64,000 bases of DNA from Pseudomonas entomophila (GTDB lineage Bacteria > Pseudomonadota > Gammaproteobacteria > Pseudomonadales > Pseudomonadaceae). The stretch is from the NCBI RefSeq assembly GCF_013523165.1, contig NZ_JAAMQI010000009.1, positions 1 through 64,000 of the forward strand, read 5' to 3'. Both the position numbers and the translations under genes were made by a program. A model generated the notes under the pieces. That model had not been told where the DNA came from. It was given only the letters and a program-made list of their open reading frames with translations, and ran no database searches. This document shows, one piece after another, positions 17,797-27,528 of this stretch; within the stretch, counting starts at the first letter, position 1, and each line of letters starts with the position of its first letter.

Positions 17797-19767
17797 ATGA
17801 ATAAGAAGAACGAACCCGCCGAACTTGCCAAAATCAACCCGCCGGTCTTCTGGATCTCGGCGATCATCTTGCTGGTTCTGGTGCTGTACGCCAGTCTCTT
17901 TCATACCCATGCGCAAAACCTGTTCGCCACGATTCAAGGCTGGATCATCGGTAACGTCAGTTGGTTCTACATTCTCGCAGTCGCCGTGATCCTGGGCACC
18001 GTGGTGTTTCTGGCGGTCAGCCGCTACGGCGACATCAAGCTCGGGCCTGACCACAGCACGCCCGACTACAGCAGCACCACCTGGTTCGCCATGCTGTTCT
18101 CGGCCGGCATGGGCATCGGTTTGATGTTCTTCGGTGTTGCCGAGCCGGTGATGCATTTCGCCAAGCCTCCTTATGGCGACGGTGGAACGATCCAGGCGGC
18201 AGGCGAGGCCATGCGCATCACCTTCTTCCATTGGGGCCTGCATGCCTGGGCGATCTACGCCATCGTGGCGCTGATCCTGGGGTATTTCAGCTACCGTCAT
18301 GGGCTGCCGCTGACCTTGCGTTCGGCGCTCTACCCCTTGATCGGGGAGCGTATCTACGGGCCGATCGGCCACGCCGTGGACATCTTTGCGATCATCGGCA
18401 CGGTGCTGGGGGTGGCCACTTCACTCGGCTTCGGCGTCGCGCAGATCAACACCGGGCTCAACGCCCTGTTCGGGCTACCGGTATCGATCCCGATCCAGAT
18501 CGCCTTGATCATCGGCACCACGTTCCTGGCAACCCTGTCGGTGGTGTCCGGCCTGGACAAGGGCGTGCGCCGGTTGTCCGAGCTGAACCTGGGGTTGGCG
18601 GTACTGCTGATGCTGATGGTGATCGTGCTCGGCCCGACCGTGCTGATCCTGCAGACGTTCGTGCAGAACACCGGGGGCTACCTGAGCGAGATCGTCAGCC
18701 GCACCCTGAACCTCTACGCCTATCAGCCAAGCGACTGGATCGGTGGCTGGACGCTGTTCTACTGGGGCTGGTGGCTGGCGTGGTCACCGTTCGTGGGGCT
18801 GTTCATCGCGCGGATTTCGCGGGGTCGCACCATCCGCGAGTTCGTGACCGGTGTGCTGCTGGTACCCAGCGGTTTCACCCTGTTGTGGATGACCGTGTTC
18901 GGTAACACCGCGATCCACATGATCCTCGATCAGGGGCTGACCGACCTGGCGCAGGCGGTGGATACCGACACGTCACTGGCGTTGTTCGCCTTCCTCGAGC
19001 ACTTCCCGTTCGCGTCCGTCATCAGCACGTTGGCCATCGTCATGGTCGTGGTGTTCTTCGTCACTTCAGCCGACTCCGGGGCCATGGTGGTCGACATGCT
19101 GGCATCCAACGGGCAGGGCAACACGCCAGTCCGTCAGCGCATCTTCTGGGCGTCGAGCATGGGCCTGGTGGCTATCGCGCTGTTGCTGGCCGACGGCCTC
19201 AAAGCGCTACAGGCCGCCACCATCGCCAGTGCCTTGCCCTTCACCATCGCACTGCTGTTCAGCATGCGCGGCCTGCTCAAGGCGCTCAAGCTCGATGCCA
19301 CCAAGCGCGGTCTGCGTCACCAGGCCCTGGCCATCTCACCGACGGCCTCGCGCAATGCCAGCAACTGGCAACGCCGCTTGCGGACCCTGGCCATGTTCCC
19401 TCGCCGTTCGCACGTGCAGCGTTTCATCGCCGAAGTGGGTCGCCCTGCCTGCGAGTCGGTGGCCGAGGAGTGGCGCCGCCAGGGGTACGAGTGCAGCGTG
19501 GACGAAGGCGAGGAGGGCAGCGTGATCCTCAAGGTCGGCCCGACGGACGACCCGTTCCTCTACGAGATTCGTCCTCATGCCTACGCCATGCCCAGCTTCG
19601 TGATGAGCGACACGCCGAACGAAGAGCGCAAGTACTTCCGTGCCGAAGTGCATTTGCGTGAAGGGGGGCAGGACCACGATGTGATGGGCTGGTCGAAGGA
19701 CGAGGTCATTGGCGACATCCTCGACCACTTCGAACGGCACATGCATTACCTGCACCTGGTAGGTTGA
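17797..19767 (+). CDS. betT: BCCT-family choline/betaine transporter
   Basis: This 656-residue inner-membrane carrier has about 12 transmembrane helices. It carries the BCCT signature around residues 305-345: GGWTLFYWGWWLAWSPFVGL then FIARISRGRTIREFV. The SAGMGIGLMFFGVAEPV segment in TM3 is also diagnostic. Unlike glycine-betaine carriers of ~540 residues, it has a long hydrophilic C-terminal tail (~500-656), as in BetT, where the tail takes part in osmotic regulation. Uptake is driven by Na+ or H+; choline is the most likely substrate, but betaine or carnitine cannot be excluded. No betIBA genes lie beside it. AAGGAG lies 11 nt before the ATG. Confidence 0.88.
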   Translation: MNKKNEPAELAKINPPVFWISAIILLVLVLYASLFHTHAQNLFATIQGWIIGNVSWFYILAVAVILGTVVFLAVSRYGDIKLGPDHSTPDYSSTTWFAMLFSAGMGIGLMFFGVAEPVMHFAKPPYGDGGTIQAAGEAMRITFFHWGLHAWAIYAIVALILGYFSYRHGLPLTLRSALYPLIGERIYGPIGHAVDIFAIIGTVLGVATSLGFGVAQINTGLNALFGLPVSIPIQIALIIGTTFLATLSVVSGLDKGVRRLSELNLGLAVLLMLMVIVLGPTVLILQTFVQNTGGYLSEIVSRTLNLYAYQPSDWIGGWTLFYWGWWLAWSPFVGLFIARISRGRTIREFVTGVLLVPSGFTLLWMTVFGNTAIHMILDQGLTDLAQAVDTDTSLALFAFLEHFPFASVISTLAIVMVVVFFVTSADSGAMVVDMLASNGQGNTPVRQRIFWASSMGLVAIALLLADGLKALQAATIASALPFTIALLFSMRGLLKALKLDATKRGLRHQALAISPTASRNASNWQRRLRTLAMFPRRSHVQRFIAEVGRPACESVAEEWRRQGYECSVDEGEEGSVILKVGPTDDPFLYEIRPHAYAMPSFVMSDTPNEERKYFRAEVHLREGGQDHDVMGWSKDEVIGDILDHFERHMHYLHLVG

Positions 19768-19780
19768 GAAAAGACGGGCA

Positions 19781-19803
19781 GGCCCGCCCCCACGGGGTGG
19801 GCC
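19781..19803 (+). terminator. Hairpin after the BCCT carrier
   Basis: GGCCCGCCCC at 19781-19790 can pair with GGGGTGGGCC at 19794-19803 with one mismatch. It begins 14 bp after the carrier's stop. It lacks a U-tract, so it may be a 3'-end stabilising or REP-like hairpin rather than an intrinsic terminator. A REP-like motif (AGGAGCTGGCTTGCCAGCGA) follows at ~19849-19868. Confidence 0.4.
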
Positions 19804-19966
19804 AGTCAGTAGGCCAACGTCTGGCGGTTGCTTGGAATGAGGGCCAGTAGGAGCTGGCTTGCCAGCGATAGGGCCCGAGCCCGCTTCTACACATTGGCAC
19901 TGCCGGGGGCACACGTGGCGACGATACTGGCGTCTCCCACGGCGCCCTGGGCGTGTTTCCTCCCTG

Positions 19967-20806
19967 TCAGTCCAGGTCCGCCGCCGAATGCCGCTCCGGC
20001 ACCTGGCTGCCTTCCTCGCCCCACACCCGGTTCACCCGTGTGCCGCGCTTGACCGCCGGACGTTCGGCGATCGTCTTGGCCCAGCGCTGCACGTTCGGGT
20101 ACTCCTGCACCGACAGGAACGTGGCCGCGCCGTACAGGTTGCCCAGCACCAGCTGCCCGTACCAGGGCCAGACCGCGATGTCGGCGATGCTGTAGTCGTC
20201 ACCGCCCAGGTAGGCGCTTTCAGCCAGTCGACGCTCCAGCACGTCCAGCTGCCGCTTGGCCTCCATGCTGAAGCGATCGATGGCGTACTGGATCTTCTGC
20301 GGCGCGTAGACGTAGAAATGCCCGAAGCCGCCGCCCAGGTAGGGCGCCGACCCCATCTGCCAGAACAGCCAGTTCAAGGTTTCGGTACGGGCCGCGTGTT
20401 CACGGGGCAGCAGCGCACCGAATTTTTCAGCCAGGTACAGCAGGATCGAGCCGGATTCGAACACCCGCACCGGCGGCTCGACACTGCGGTCGAGCAAGGC
20501 CGGGATCTTGGAGTTCGGGTTCACGCCGACGAAACCACTGGAGAATTGGTCGCCCTCGCCGATACGAATGAGCCAGGCATCGTATTCGGCGTCGGCGTGC
20601 CCCAGGGCCAGCAGTTCTTCCAGGGCGATGGTGACCTTAACCCCGTTGGGGGTGGCCAGGGAGTACAGCTGCAACGGGTGCTCGCCGGTCGGCAGCGTCT
20701 TGTCATGGGTCGGGCCTGCCACGGCGCGGTTGGTGCTGGCGAACTTGCCCTCGGGCGAAGAAGGCTCGGTCCAGACGCGCGGGGGGACGTAGTCGGTGTC
20801 GCTCAT
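19967..20806 (-). CDS. yghU: YghU-type glutathione S-transferase / disulfide-bond reductase
   Basis: This 279-residue cytosolic enzyme matches the YghU/YfcG-like nu-class GSTs, which reduce disulfides using two bound glutathiones. Features are the N-terminal extension (ASTNRAVAGPTHDKTLPTG), a thioredoxin-like domain (LYSLATPNGVKVTIALEEL), VNPNSKIPALLD with the cis-Pro, and the ESGSILLYLAEKFG glutathione-binding segment. The helical domain includes WQMGSAPYLGGGFGHF and DYSIADIAVWPW. ATG 20806 follows AGGAG; the upstream extension of the frame is not family-like. It diverges from the stressosome operon. Confidence 0.92.
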   Translation of the reverse strand: MSDTDYVPPRVWTEPSSPEGKFASTNRAVAGPTHDKTLPTGEHPLQLYSLATPNGVKVTIALEELLALGHADAEYDAWLIRIGEGDQFSSGFVGVNPNSKIPALLDRSVEPPVRVFESGSILLYLAEKFGALLPREHAARTETLNWLFWQMGSAPYLGGGFGHFYVYAPQKIQYAIDRFSMEAKRQLDVLERRLAESAYLGGDDYSIADIAVWPWYGQLVLGNLYGAATFLSVQEYPNVQRWAKTIAERPAVKRGTRVNRVWGEEGSQVPERHSAADLD

Positions 20807-21039
20807 GCAGTCGGTCTCCTGTGATCGAAAGAGGTCGCGTGAAACGGTCGCGTGAAACGGTGGACCGCACAGGTATGACATGGGTTCGCGCGCAGCGGCA
20901 AGCCATGGCGGCTTCCTGTAAGATGGCTCGATGCAATTATTCATCCGCGCGCACAACTATCCCGTGGCGCGGTGGTCACTGTCAGCACGTTGGCCCATGC
21001 CCCCTCGGCACGGGCCGCATCACCCTTCAGGAGCGCACC

Positions 21040-21885
21040 ATGGCAGTACTGCACGACAGCACGTTGCACACCCTCAAGCAGCATCAAGCGCAACTACTGA
21101 GCGAGTGGGTTGCCGACCTCGAGACCCGCGGTGCGACCCGCAATCTCAGGGAGCACGACATCCGTCAGCAGACCACCGAGTTTCTGCAACTGCTGCTCGA
21201 AGGCCTGAGCGGTGATGCCGACATCGGTGGCGCCCACTGGGAGCAGACCCGTCGGTTCCTCGACAAGCTGTCGACCTCCCGTGCGCAGCAGGGCCATGAC
21301 TCGCACCAGACGGCCTCGTTCCTCTTTGCCTTGAAAGGCCCGCTGTTCCGCCTGCTGCAACAGACCTTGCGCGAGCAACCTGCCGAGCTGACCACGCAAC
21401 TGCTGAGCGTCTCGGAACTGCTCGACAGCCTGGGCCTGCATACCCTGCGCACTTACCAGAAGTCCCGCGAAGGCGTGATCAAGCGCCAGCAGGAAGAACT
21501 GCTCGAACTCTCGACGCCAGTCGTCAAGCTCTGGGACGGCGTGCTCGCCTTGCCCTTGATCGGCACCCTCGATTCGCAGCGCAGCCAGACCGTGATGGAG
21601 TCGCTGCTCCAGCGCATCGTCGACACCGGGGCGGAAATCGCCATCATCGACATCACCGGTGTGCCCACGGTCGATACCCTGGTCGCCCAGCATCTGCTCA
21701 AGACCGTCACGGCCATTCGCCTGATGGGCGCCGACGCGATCATCAGCGGCGTGCGGCCGCAGATCGCCCAGACCATCGTGCACCTGGGCCTGGACCTCGG
21801 CGCGTTGACCACCAAGGCCAGCCTGGCCGATGCCCTGAAGCTGGCGCTCAGCCGCCTGGGTGTCGACATCGGCAAGCGAGCGTAA
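21040..21885 (+). CDS. rsbR: RsbR-like stressosome scaffold protein (RsbRD_N + STAS)
   Basis: This 281-residue protein has an N-terminal all-helical domain (~8-145) of the RsbRD_N sensor type rather than the globin fold of B. subtilis RsbRA. A C-terminal STAS domain follows (~160-275: TPVVKLWDGVLALPLIGTLD, IAIIDITGVPTVDTLVAQH, SGVRPQIAQTIVHLGLDLG). By my ungapped comparison from memory, Thr213 (VDT) matches phosphorylated Thr205 of RsbRA, and Ser179 sits at the Thr171 position. RsbR with RsbS builds the stressosome that holds RsbT until stress. ATG 21040 has AGGAG eight bases upstream. It is the first gene of a six-gene operon. Confidence 0.9.
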   Translation: MAVLHDSTLHTLKQHQAQLLSEWVADLETRGATRNLREHDIRQQTTEFLQLLLEGLSGDADIGGAHWEQTRRFLDKLSTSRAQQGHDSHQTASFLFALKGPLFRLLQQTLREQPAELTTQLLSVSELLDSLGLHTLRTYQKSREGVIKRQQEELLELSTPVVKLWDGVLALPLIGTLDSQRSQTVMESLLQRIVDTGAEIAIIDITGVPTVDTLVAQHLLKTVTAIRLMGADAIISGVRPQIAQTIVHLGLDLGALTTKASLADALKLALSRLGVDIGKRA

Positions 21886-21889
21886 GGAC

Positions 21890-22252
21890 ATGGAGCGCAT
21901 CCCGATCTTGCAGATGGGCGAGTTCCTGCTGGTGACCATCCAGGTCGACATGTATGACCAACTGGCGCTGCGCTTGCAGGACGACTTGAGCGAACGTATC
22001 AGCCAGACCAGCGCGCGTGGCGTGTTGATCGACATCTCGGCGCTGGACATGGTCGACTCGTTCATCGGCCGGATGATCGCCAACATTTCCGCGTTGGCAC
22101 GCATCATGGACGCCGAGACGATGGTGGTCGGCATGCAGCCGGCAGTGGCCATCACCCTGGTCGAACTGGGCCTGACCTTGCCGGGCGTGAGCACGGCGCT
22201 GAACGTCGAGCGCGGCATGGCGCAACTGCGCCTGCGCGTGAATGCGCGATGA
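21890..22252 (+). CDS. rsbS: RsbS-like STAS antagonist
   Basis: This 120-residue single STAS domain carries the RsbS hallmarks: MERIPILQMGEFLLVTIQVD, GVLIDISALDMVDSFIGRM and VVGMQPAVAITLVELGLTL. Ser57 in VDSFI aligns with Ser59 of B. subtilis RsbS, the residue phosphorylated by RsbT. The preferred ATG (21890) lies 4 nt after the rsbR stop, with AAGGA spanning that stop. A GTG at 21860 would add ten residues unlike the family. In the known systems RsbS holds RsbT in the complex until phosphorylated. Confidence 0.92.
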   Translation: MERIPILQMGEFLLVTIQVDMYDQLALRLQDDLSERISQTSARGVLIDISALDMVDSFIGRMIANISALARIMDAETMVVGMQPAVAITLVELGLTLPGVSTALNVERGMAQLRLRVNAR

Positions 22253-22653
22253 GGCTGCGTGACAGCGGGACGCTACCGGTGCGTCTCGAGCAGGACGTGG
22301 TACTGGCCCGGCAACTGGTGCGCAAGCTGGCCAGCGAGGCCGGCATGCGCCTGGTCGATCTCACCAAACTGGTGACGGCCGTCAGTGAGCTGGCCCGCAA
22401 CACGGTCGTCTATGGTGGGGGCGGGGACATGGACTGGAGCGTGCTGGAAGACGGCGTGCAGGTCGGTGTCCGGCTGCTCTTTCGCGACGAAGGCCCCGGC
22501 ATCCCCGACCTCAAGCTGGCCCTGACCGATGGCTGGACCTCGGGCAATGGCATGGGCCTGGGCCTGACCGGCGCGCGTCGTCTGGTCGATGAGTTCGAGC
22601 TCGACACCACGCCCGGCAAAGGCACCCGGATCACGATCACCCGATGGACATGA
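22249..22653 (+). CDS. rsbT: RsbT-like serine/threonine switch kinase
   Basis: This 134-residue GHKL-type kinase has the N box SELARNTVVYGGGG, the G1 box DEGPGIPDL, and a glycine-rich G2 region GNGMGLGLTGARRLVDEF, ending in a strand GTRITITRW. In known stressosomes RsbT phosphorylates RsbR and RsbS, leaves the complex and activates a downstream partner. The ATG overlaps the rsbS stop (ATGA), and its 3' end overlaps the next gene by 10 nt. No RsbU, RsbV, RsbW or sigma-B gene is present in the window, so the target must be another protein. Confidence 0.92.
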   Translation: MRLRDSGTLPVRLEQDVVLARQLVRKLASEAGMRLVDLTKLVTAVSELARNTVVYGGGGDMDWSVLEDGVQVGVRLLFRDEGPGIPDLKLALTDGWTSGNGMGLGLTGARRLVDEFELDTTPGKGTRITITRWT

Positions 22654-23660
22654 TCATTTCGGCTTCACTGACCCAGGTGCTGCCCATCGATGACGACAGC
22701 CAGGTCGGCCATGCCCGGCGCAGTGTCCAGCGTCTGGCCGAGCAGCAGGGCTTCGACGAGGTGAACGCCGGCCGCGCGGCGCTGGTCGCCACCGAGCTGG
22801 CCACCAACCTGATCAAGCATGCAGGCCAGGGCGTGCTGCATGTGCGCACGCTGCCTGGGCCCTCAGGCAACGGCCTCGAGCTGCTGGCCATCGACCGGGG
22901 GCAGGGCTTCGATGCCGACCTGTGCATGGCCGATGGCTATTCCACCTGTGGCACCCAAGGCCTGGGCCTGGGCAGCATCTCGCGCTTGACGCAGGTCTGC
23001 GACCACTACAGCGACGCCCGCGGCACCGTGGTGCTGGCGCGGCTGTACCCTCGCGCCGGCACCTGCGTGGACCTGCGCTTCGGCGTCAGCCAGCATTCGT
23101 TGCACGACGACCCGGCCTGTGGCGATACCTGGGCGCTGGCGATGACCGAGCAGGGCGTTGCCGCGCTGGTGATCGATGGACTGGGCCATGGCGAGGACGC
23201 CGAGGCGGCGGCGCACGCTGGTGCCGCCGTGTTCGAGGCGACGCCGTTCGCCGACCTGCAGGGCGCCATCGCGGCGATGCACCAGGCCATGCTCGGCACT
23301 CGTGGCGGCGCAGTGGCCTTGGCACGCTACGAACGGGCACGCCGTCATTTCAGTTTCGCCGGCATCGGCAACATCAGTGCCAGCCTGGTCGAAGGCACCC
23401 GTGCGCAGGGGCTGGCCTCGCACCCGGGCATCGTCGGCGGGCACTACCGCAAGGTGCAGGTGTTCGACTACGCTGAGCCCAGCGCACGCTGGCTGATCCT
23501 GCACAGCGACGGCTTGCAGTCGCGCTGGAACCTCAACGACTACCCTGGCCTGGTGCATTGCCATCCGGCCGTGATCGCTGCCGTGTTGCACCGCGACTTC
23601 TGCCGAGGGCGGGACGATGTGACGGTCGTGGTCATCGACCTGGAGAGCCCCCATGGCTGA
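22644..23660 (+). CDS. rsbX: GHKL ATPase fused to RsbX/SpoIIE-type PP2C phosphatase
   Basis: This 338-residue protein fuses two enzymes. Residues ~1-135 are an anti-sigma/RsbT-like ATPase (N box ATELATNLIKHAGQG, AIDRGQGFD, GTQGLGLGSISRLTQV). Residues ~145-335 are a PP2C-type phosphatase (ALVIDGLGHGEDAEAAAHAG, HFSFAGIGNISASL, LHSDGLQSRW, RDDVTVVVIDL), with Asp residues in the expected metal positions. B. subtilis RsbX dephosphorylates RsbS and RsbR to reset the stressosome; the additional ATPase domain could bind or phosphorylate a partner. The gene overlaps rsbT by 10 nt and the next kinase by 8 nt. Confidence 0.88.
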   Translation: MDMIISASLTQVLPIDDDSQVGHARRSVQRLAEQQGFDEVNAGRAALVATELATNLIKHAGQGVLHVRTLPGPSGNGLELLAIDRGQGFDADLCMADGYSTCGTQGLGLGSISRLTQVCDHYSDARGTVVLARLYPRAGTCVDLRFGVSQHSLHDDPACGDTWALAMTEQGVAALVIDGLGHGEDAEAAAHAGAAVFEATPFADLQGAIAAMHQAMLGTRGGAVALARYERARRHFSFAGIGNISASLVEGTRAQGLASHPGIVGGHYRKVQVFDYAEPSARWLILHSDGLQSRWNLNDYPGLVHCHPAVIAAVLHRDFCRGRDDVTVVVIDLESPHG

Positions 23661-24514
23661 GCCCTGCGCGAACGCCACCGAACAGGCGCTGCTGAACCAG
23701 CGCCTGCAGGTCGAGAACGAAGCCCTGCGCGCCGAACTCGACGAAACCAACCAGGGCGTGCTGGCGCTCTATGCCGAGCTGGACACCCAGGCCGAGCAAC
23801 TGCGTCAGGCGTCGGACCTCAAGAGCCGCTTTCTGTCCTACATGAGCCATGAGTTCCGCACGCCGCTGGGCTCGATCCTGAGCATCACCAGCTTGCTGGC
23901 CGACGAGCTGGACGGGCCCTTGAGCCCCGAGCAGCACAAGCAGGTGGCCTTCATCAGCAATGCGTCGCGCGAACTCAGCGACATGGTCGACGACCTGCTC
24001 GACCTGGCCAAGATCGAAGCAGGGCGCATCACCATCTCGCCAGCCTGGTTCGACATGCTCGACCTGTTCGCCGCCTTGCGCGGCATGTTCCGGCCGATCG
24101 TCGACACCACGGCGGTCGACCTGATCTTCGAAGAACCGGTAGGCCTGCCGCGCCTGTACACCGATGACAAGAAGCTGGCGCAGATCCTGCGCAACTTCAT
24201 TTCCAATGCGGTCAAGTTCACCTTGCGTGGCGAGGTCCGCATCTCGGCCCAGCTCGAAGGCGTCGACCGCGTGCGTTTCGCGGTCAGCGACACGGGCATC
24301 GGTATTGCCCAGGAGCTGCATGGCACCGTGTTCGAGGACTTCGCCCAGGTCGACTCGCCCTTGCAGAAGAAGCTGCGCGGCACGGGCCTGGGGTTGTCGT
24401 TGTGCAAGCAGTTCGCCGCGCTGCTCGGGGGCAGCGTCAGGGTCGAAAGTGTGCCAGGGGTCGGCTCGACCTTCTCGGTGATCATCCCGTTGGCACTGGC
24501 CCAGGAGAGTGCCG

Positions 24515-24525
<11 letters not shown>
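23653..24525 (+). CDS. Soluble histidine kinase of the stressosome operon
   Basis: This 290-residue kinase has no membrane or PAS/GAF sensor domain. It starts with a coiled coil (~10-55: LNQRLQVENEALRAELDETN). A HisKA domain with SYMSHEFRTPLGS follows, then a complete ATPase (NFISNAVKFT, DTGIGIA, GTGLGLSLCKQFAALLGGS). The lack of an input domain suggests it senses through protein contact, perhaps with RsbT or the ATPase-PP2C protein. It overlaps its upstream neighbour by 8 nt and the following hybrid kinase by 11 nt. Confidence 0.9.
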
Positions 24526-26461
<1,936 letters not shown>

Positions 26462-26898
26462 GCGCGCTGGTGGGTCGAGCGGGCGTGTTCAGCTTGGCGT
26501 GGCCCATGAAATGGCTGATCTCATGGGGCCGGAGGACCAGGCCTTTCAACGTCTCTGGAAAAAGCCTCAAGACAGGGTCACTGCTGCATCCATAGGCTCA
26601 CCGGCCTGATACAGGCAAACCCGGTTCTTCTTGTGGGGGCTTGCTCGCGATCGTTGTGCCTGGAGGGGTTGAGTGGCTGATTTTACGGCCCCTGCGGGGC
26701 CGATCGCGGCCGGTCCGGCGCCCCGGCTGGGGCCGCTCCACGAGAACGGCGGCGTCCTGGCAAATCAGCACTGCGGTCCTCCTGTAGGAGCGGCCCCTGT
26801 GCCGCGATCGGGCCCGCAGGGGCCGCAAAGCCAGCCCTTCGGTTGCGGCAGTTGACCCGAACAGGTTCAGCGACAAGCCCGGCCTGCGCCGCGATGTC
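26462..26898. other. Intergenic region with repeats, no gene seen
   Basis: The 437 bp between the hybrid kinase and mobA (convergent) hold a short REP-like motif near 26632-26652 (GTGGGGGCTTGCTCGCGATC) and the large palindromic element at 26655-26875. A 24-nt stretch at 26535-26558 resembles, in inverted form, 36288-36311 near the other copy of that element. I see no credible coding region. Confidence 0.6.
26655..26875. repeat. Large palindromic intergenic element, copy 1
   Basis: About 221 bp. It is near identical to 36004-36210 and in the same orientation. Each copy has two inverted arms of ~45 nt (left arm beginning TTTTACGGCCCCTGCGGGGC, right arm ending near GGGCCCGCAGGGGCCG) around a ~45-nt centre containing GGCAAATCAGCACTGCGGTC. 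It also has a right flank GTTGACCCGAACAGGTTCAG. This copy has extra GC-rich bases (near 26710-26730) in its left arm. Confidence 0.85.
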
Positions 26899-27468
26899 TT
26901 ACAACCACGCCGGGCTGTTGAAGTTGTCCAGCCGCGCATCGTCCTCGGCACACTCCAGCGCCTGCAAGGGCATCTGTCGCAGGATCCGTTGCAGGCTGCG
27001 CTCGCCGTCCGCCCACGCGTGCTCCAGGAAGGGCAGCAGCGTACGCGGCAATACACTGAACATCGGTTGCCAATACCCGCCCTGGCGCACCATGGCCGGC
27101 TGATCGTGCGTCACGGCCAGCTGAATCAGGGCTTCGACGAGGGCACGGTCCACGCGCGGTGCGTCGCACGCCAGCAGGACCACCCAGGCGTGGCGCGCAG
27201 CAGTGAGCCCGGCGATGACCCCCGCCAGCGGACCGGGGAAGTCGGTCTCGGAATCGGCCACGCAGCGGTCGGCATAACGGGCATAGTGGGCTGCGTTGCG
27301 GTTGCAGGAAATCACCAGGTCATCGGTCAGCGGGCGTACCACGCGGTGCAGGTGCGCCACCAGCGGCTCGCCCTGCCAGCGCACCAGCCCTTTGTCGCGC
27401 CCACCCATGCGCTGCCCGCGACCCCCGGCCAGGATGAGCACTGAATAACGCGGCAACGGGGCAGGCAT
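26899..27468 (-). CDS. mobA: Molybdenum cofactor guanylyltransferase
   Basis: This 189-residue cytosolic enzyme attaches GMP to molybdopterin to form the MGD cofactor for DMSO-reductase-family enzymes. The nucleotide signature ILAGGRGQRMGGRDKGLVRW is intact. Further family motifs are the Gly/Pro segment DFPGPLAGVIAGL and VLLACDAPRVDRALV, with the metal-binding Asp. ATG 27468 follows AGGA; a start 13 codons upstream lacks a site. It follows the RND permease gene in the same direction, 60 bp downstream of its stop, but is functionally unrelated to it. Confidence 0.95.
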   Translation of the reverse strand: MPAPLPRYSVLILAGGRGQRMGGRDKGLVRWQGEPLVAHLHRVVRPLTDDLVISCNRNAAHYARYADRCVADSETDFPGPLAGVIAGLTAARHAWVVLLACDAPRVDRALVEALIQLAVTHDQPAMVRQGGYWQPMFSVLPRTLLPFLEHAWADGERSLQRILRQMPLQALECAEDDARLDNFNSPAWL

Positions 27469-27528
27469 GGGATGGCTTCCTGGCAAAGACTCTCCAGACC
27501 CTCCCATGCCAGGCCCGACTTGTCCAGA

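Noticed and set aside
26673..26855. 60-residue ORF inside the large palindromic element
   Set aside because: It is generated by the inverted arms of the repeat, and the second copy of the repeat does not preserve it as a full frame of equal length.
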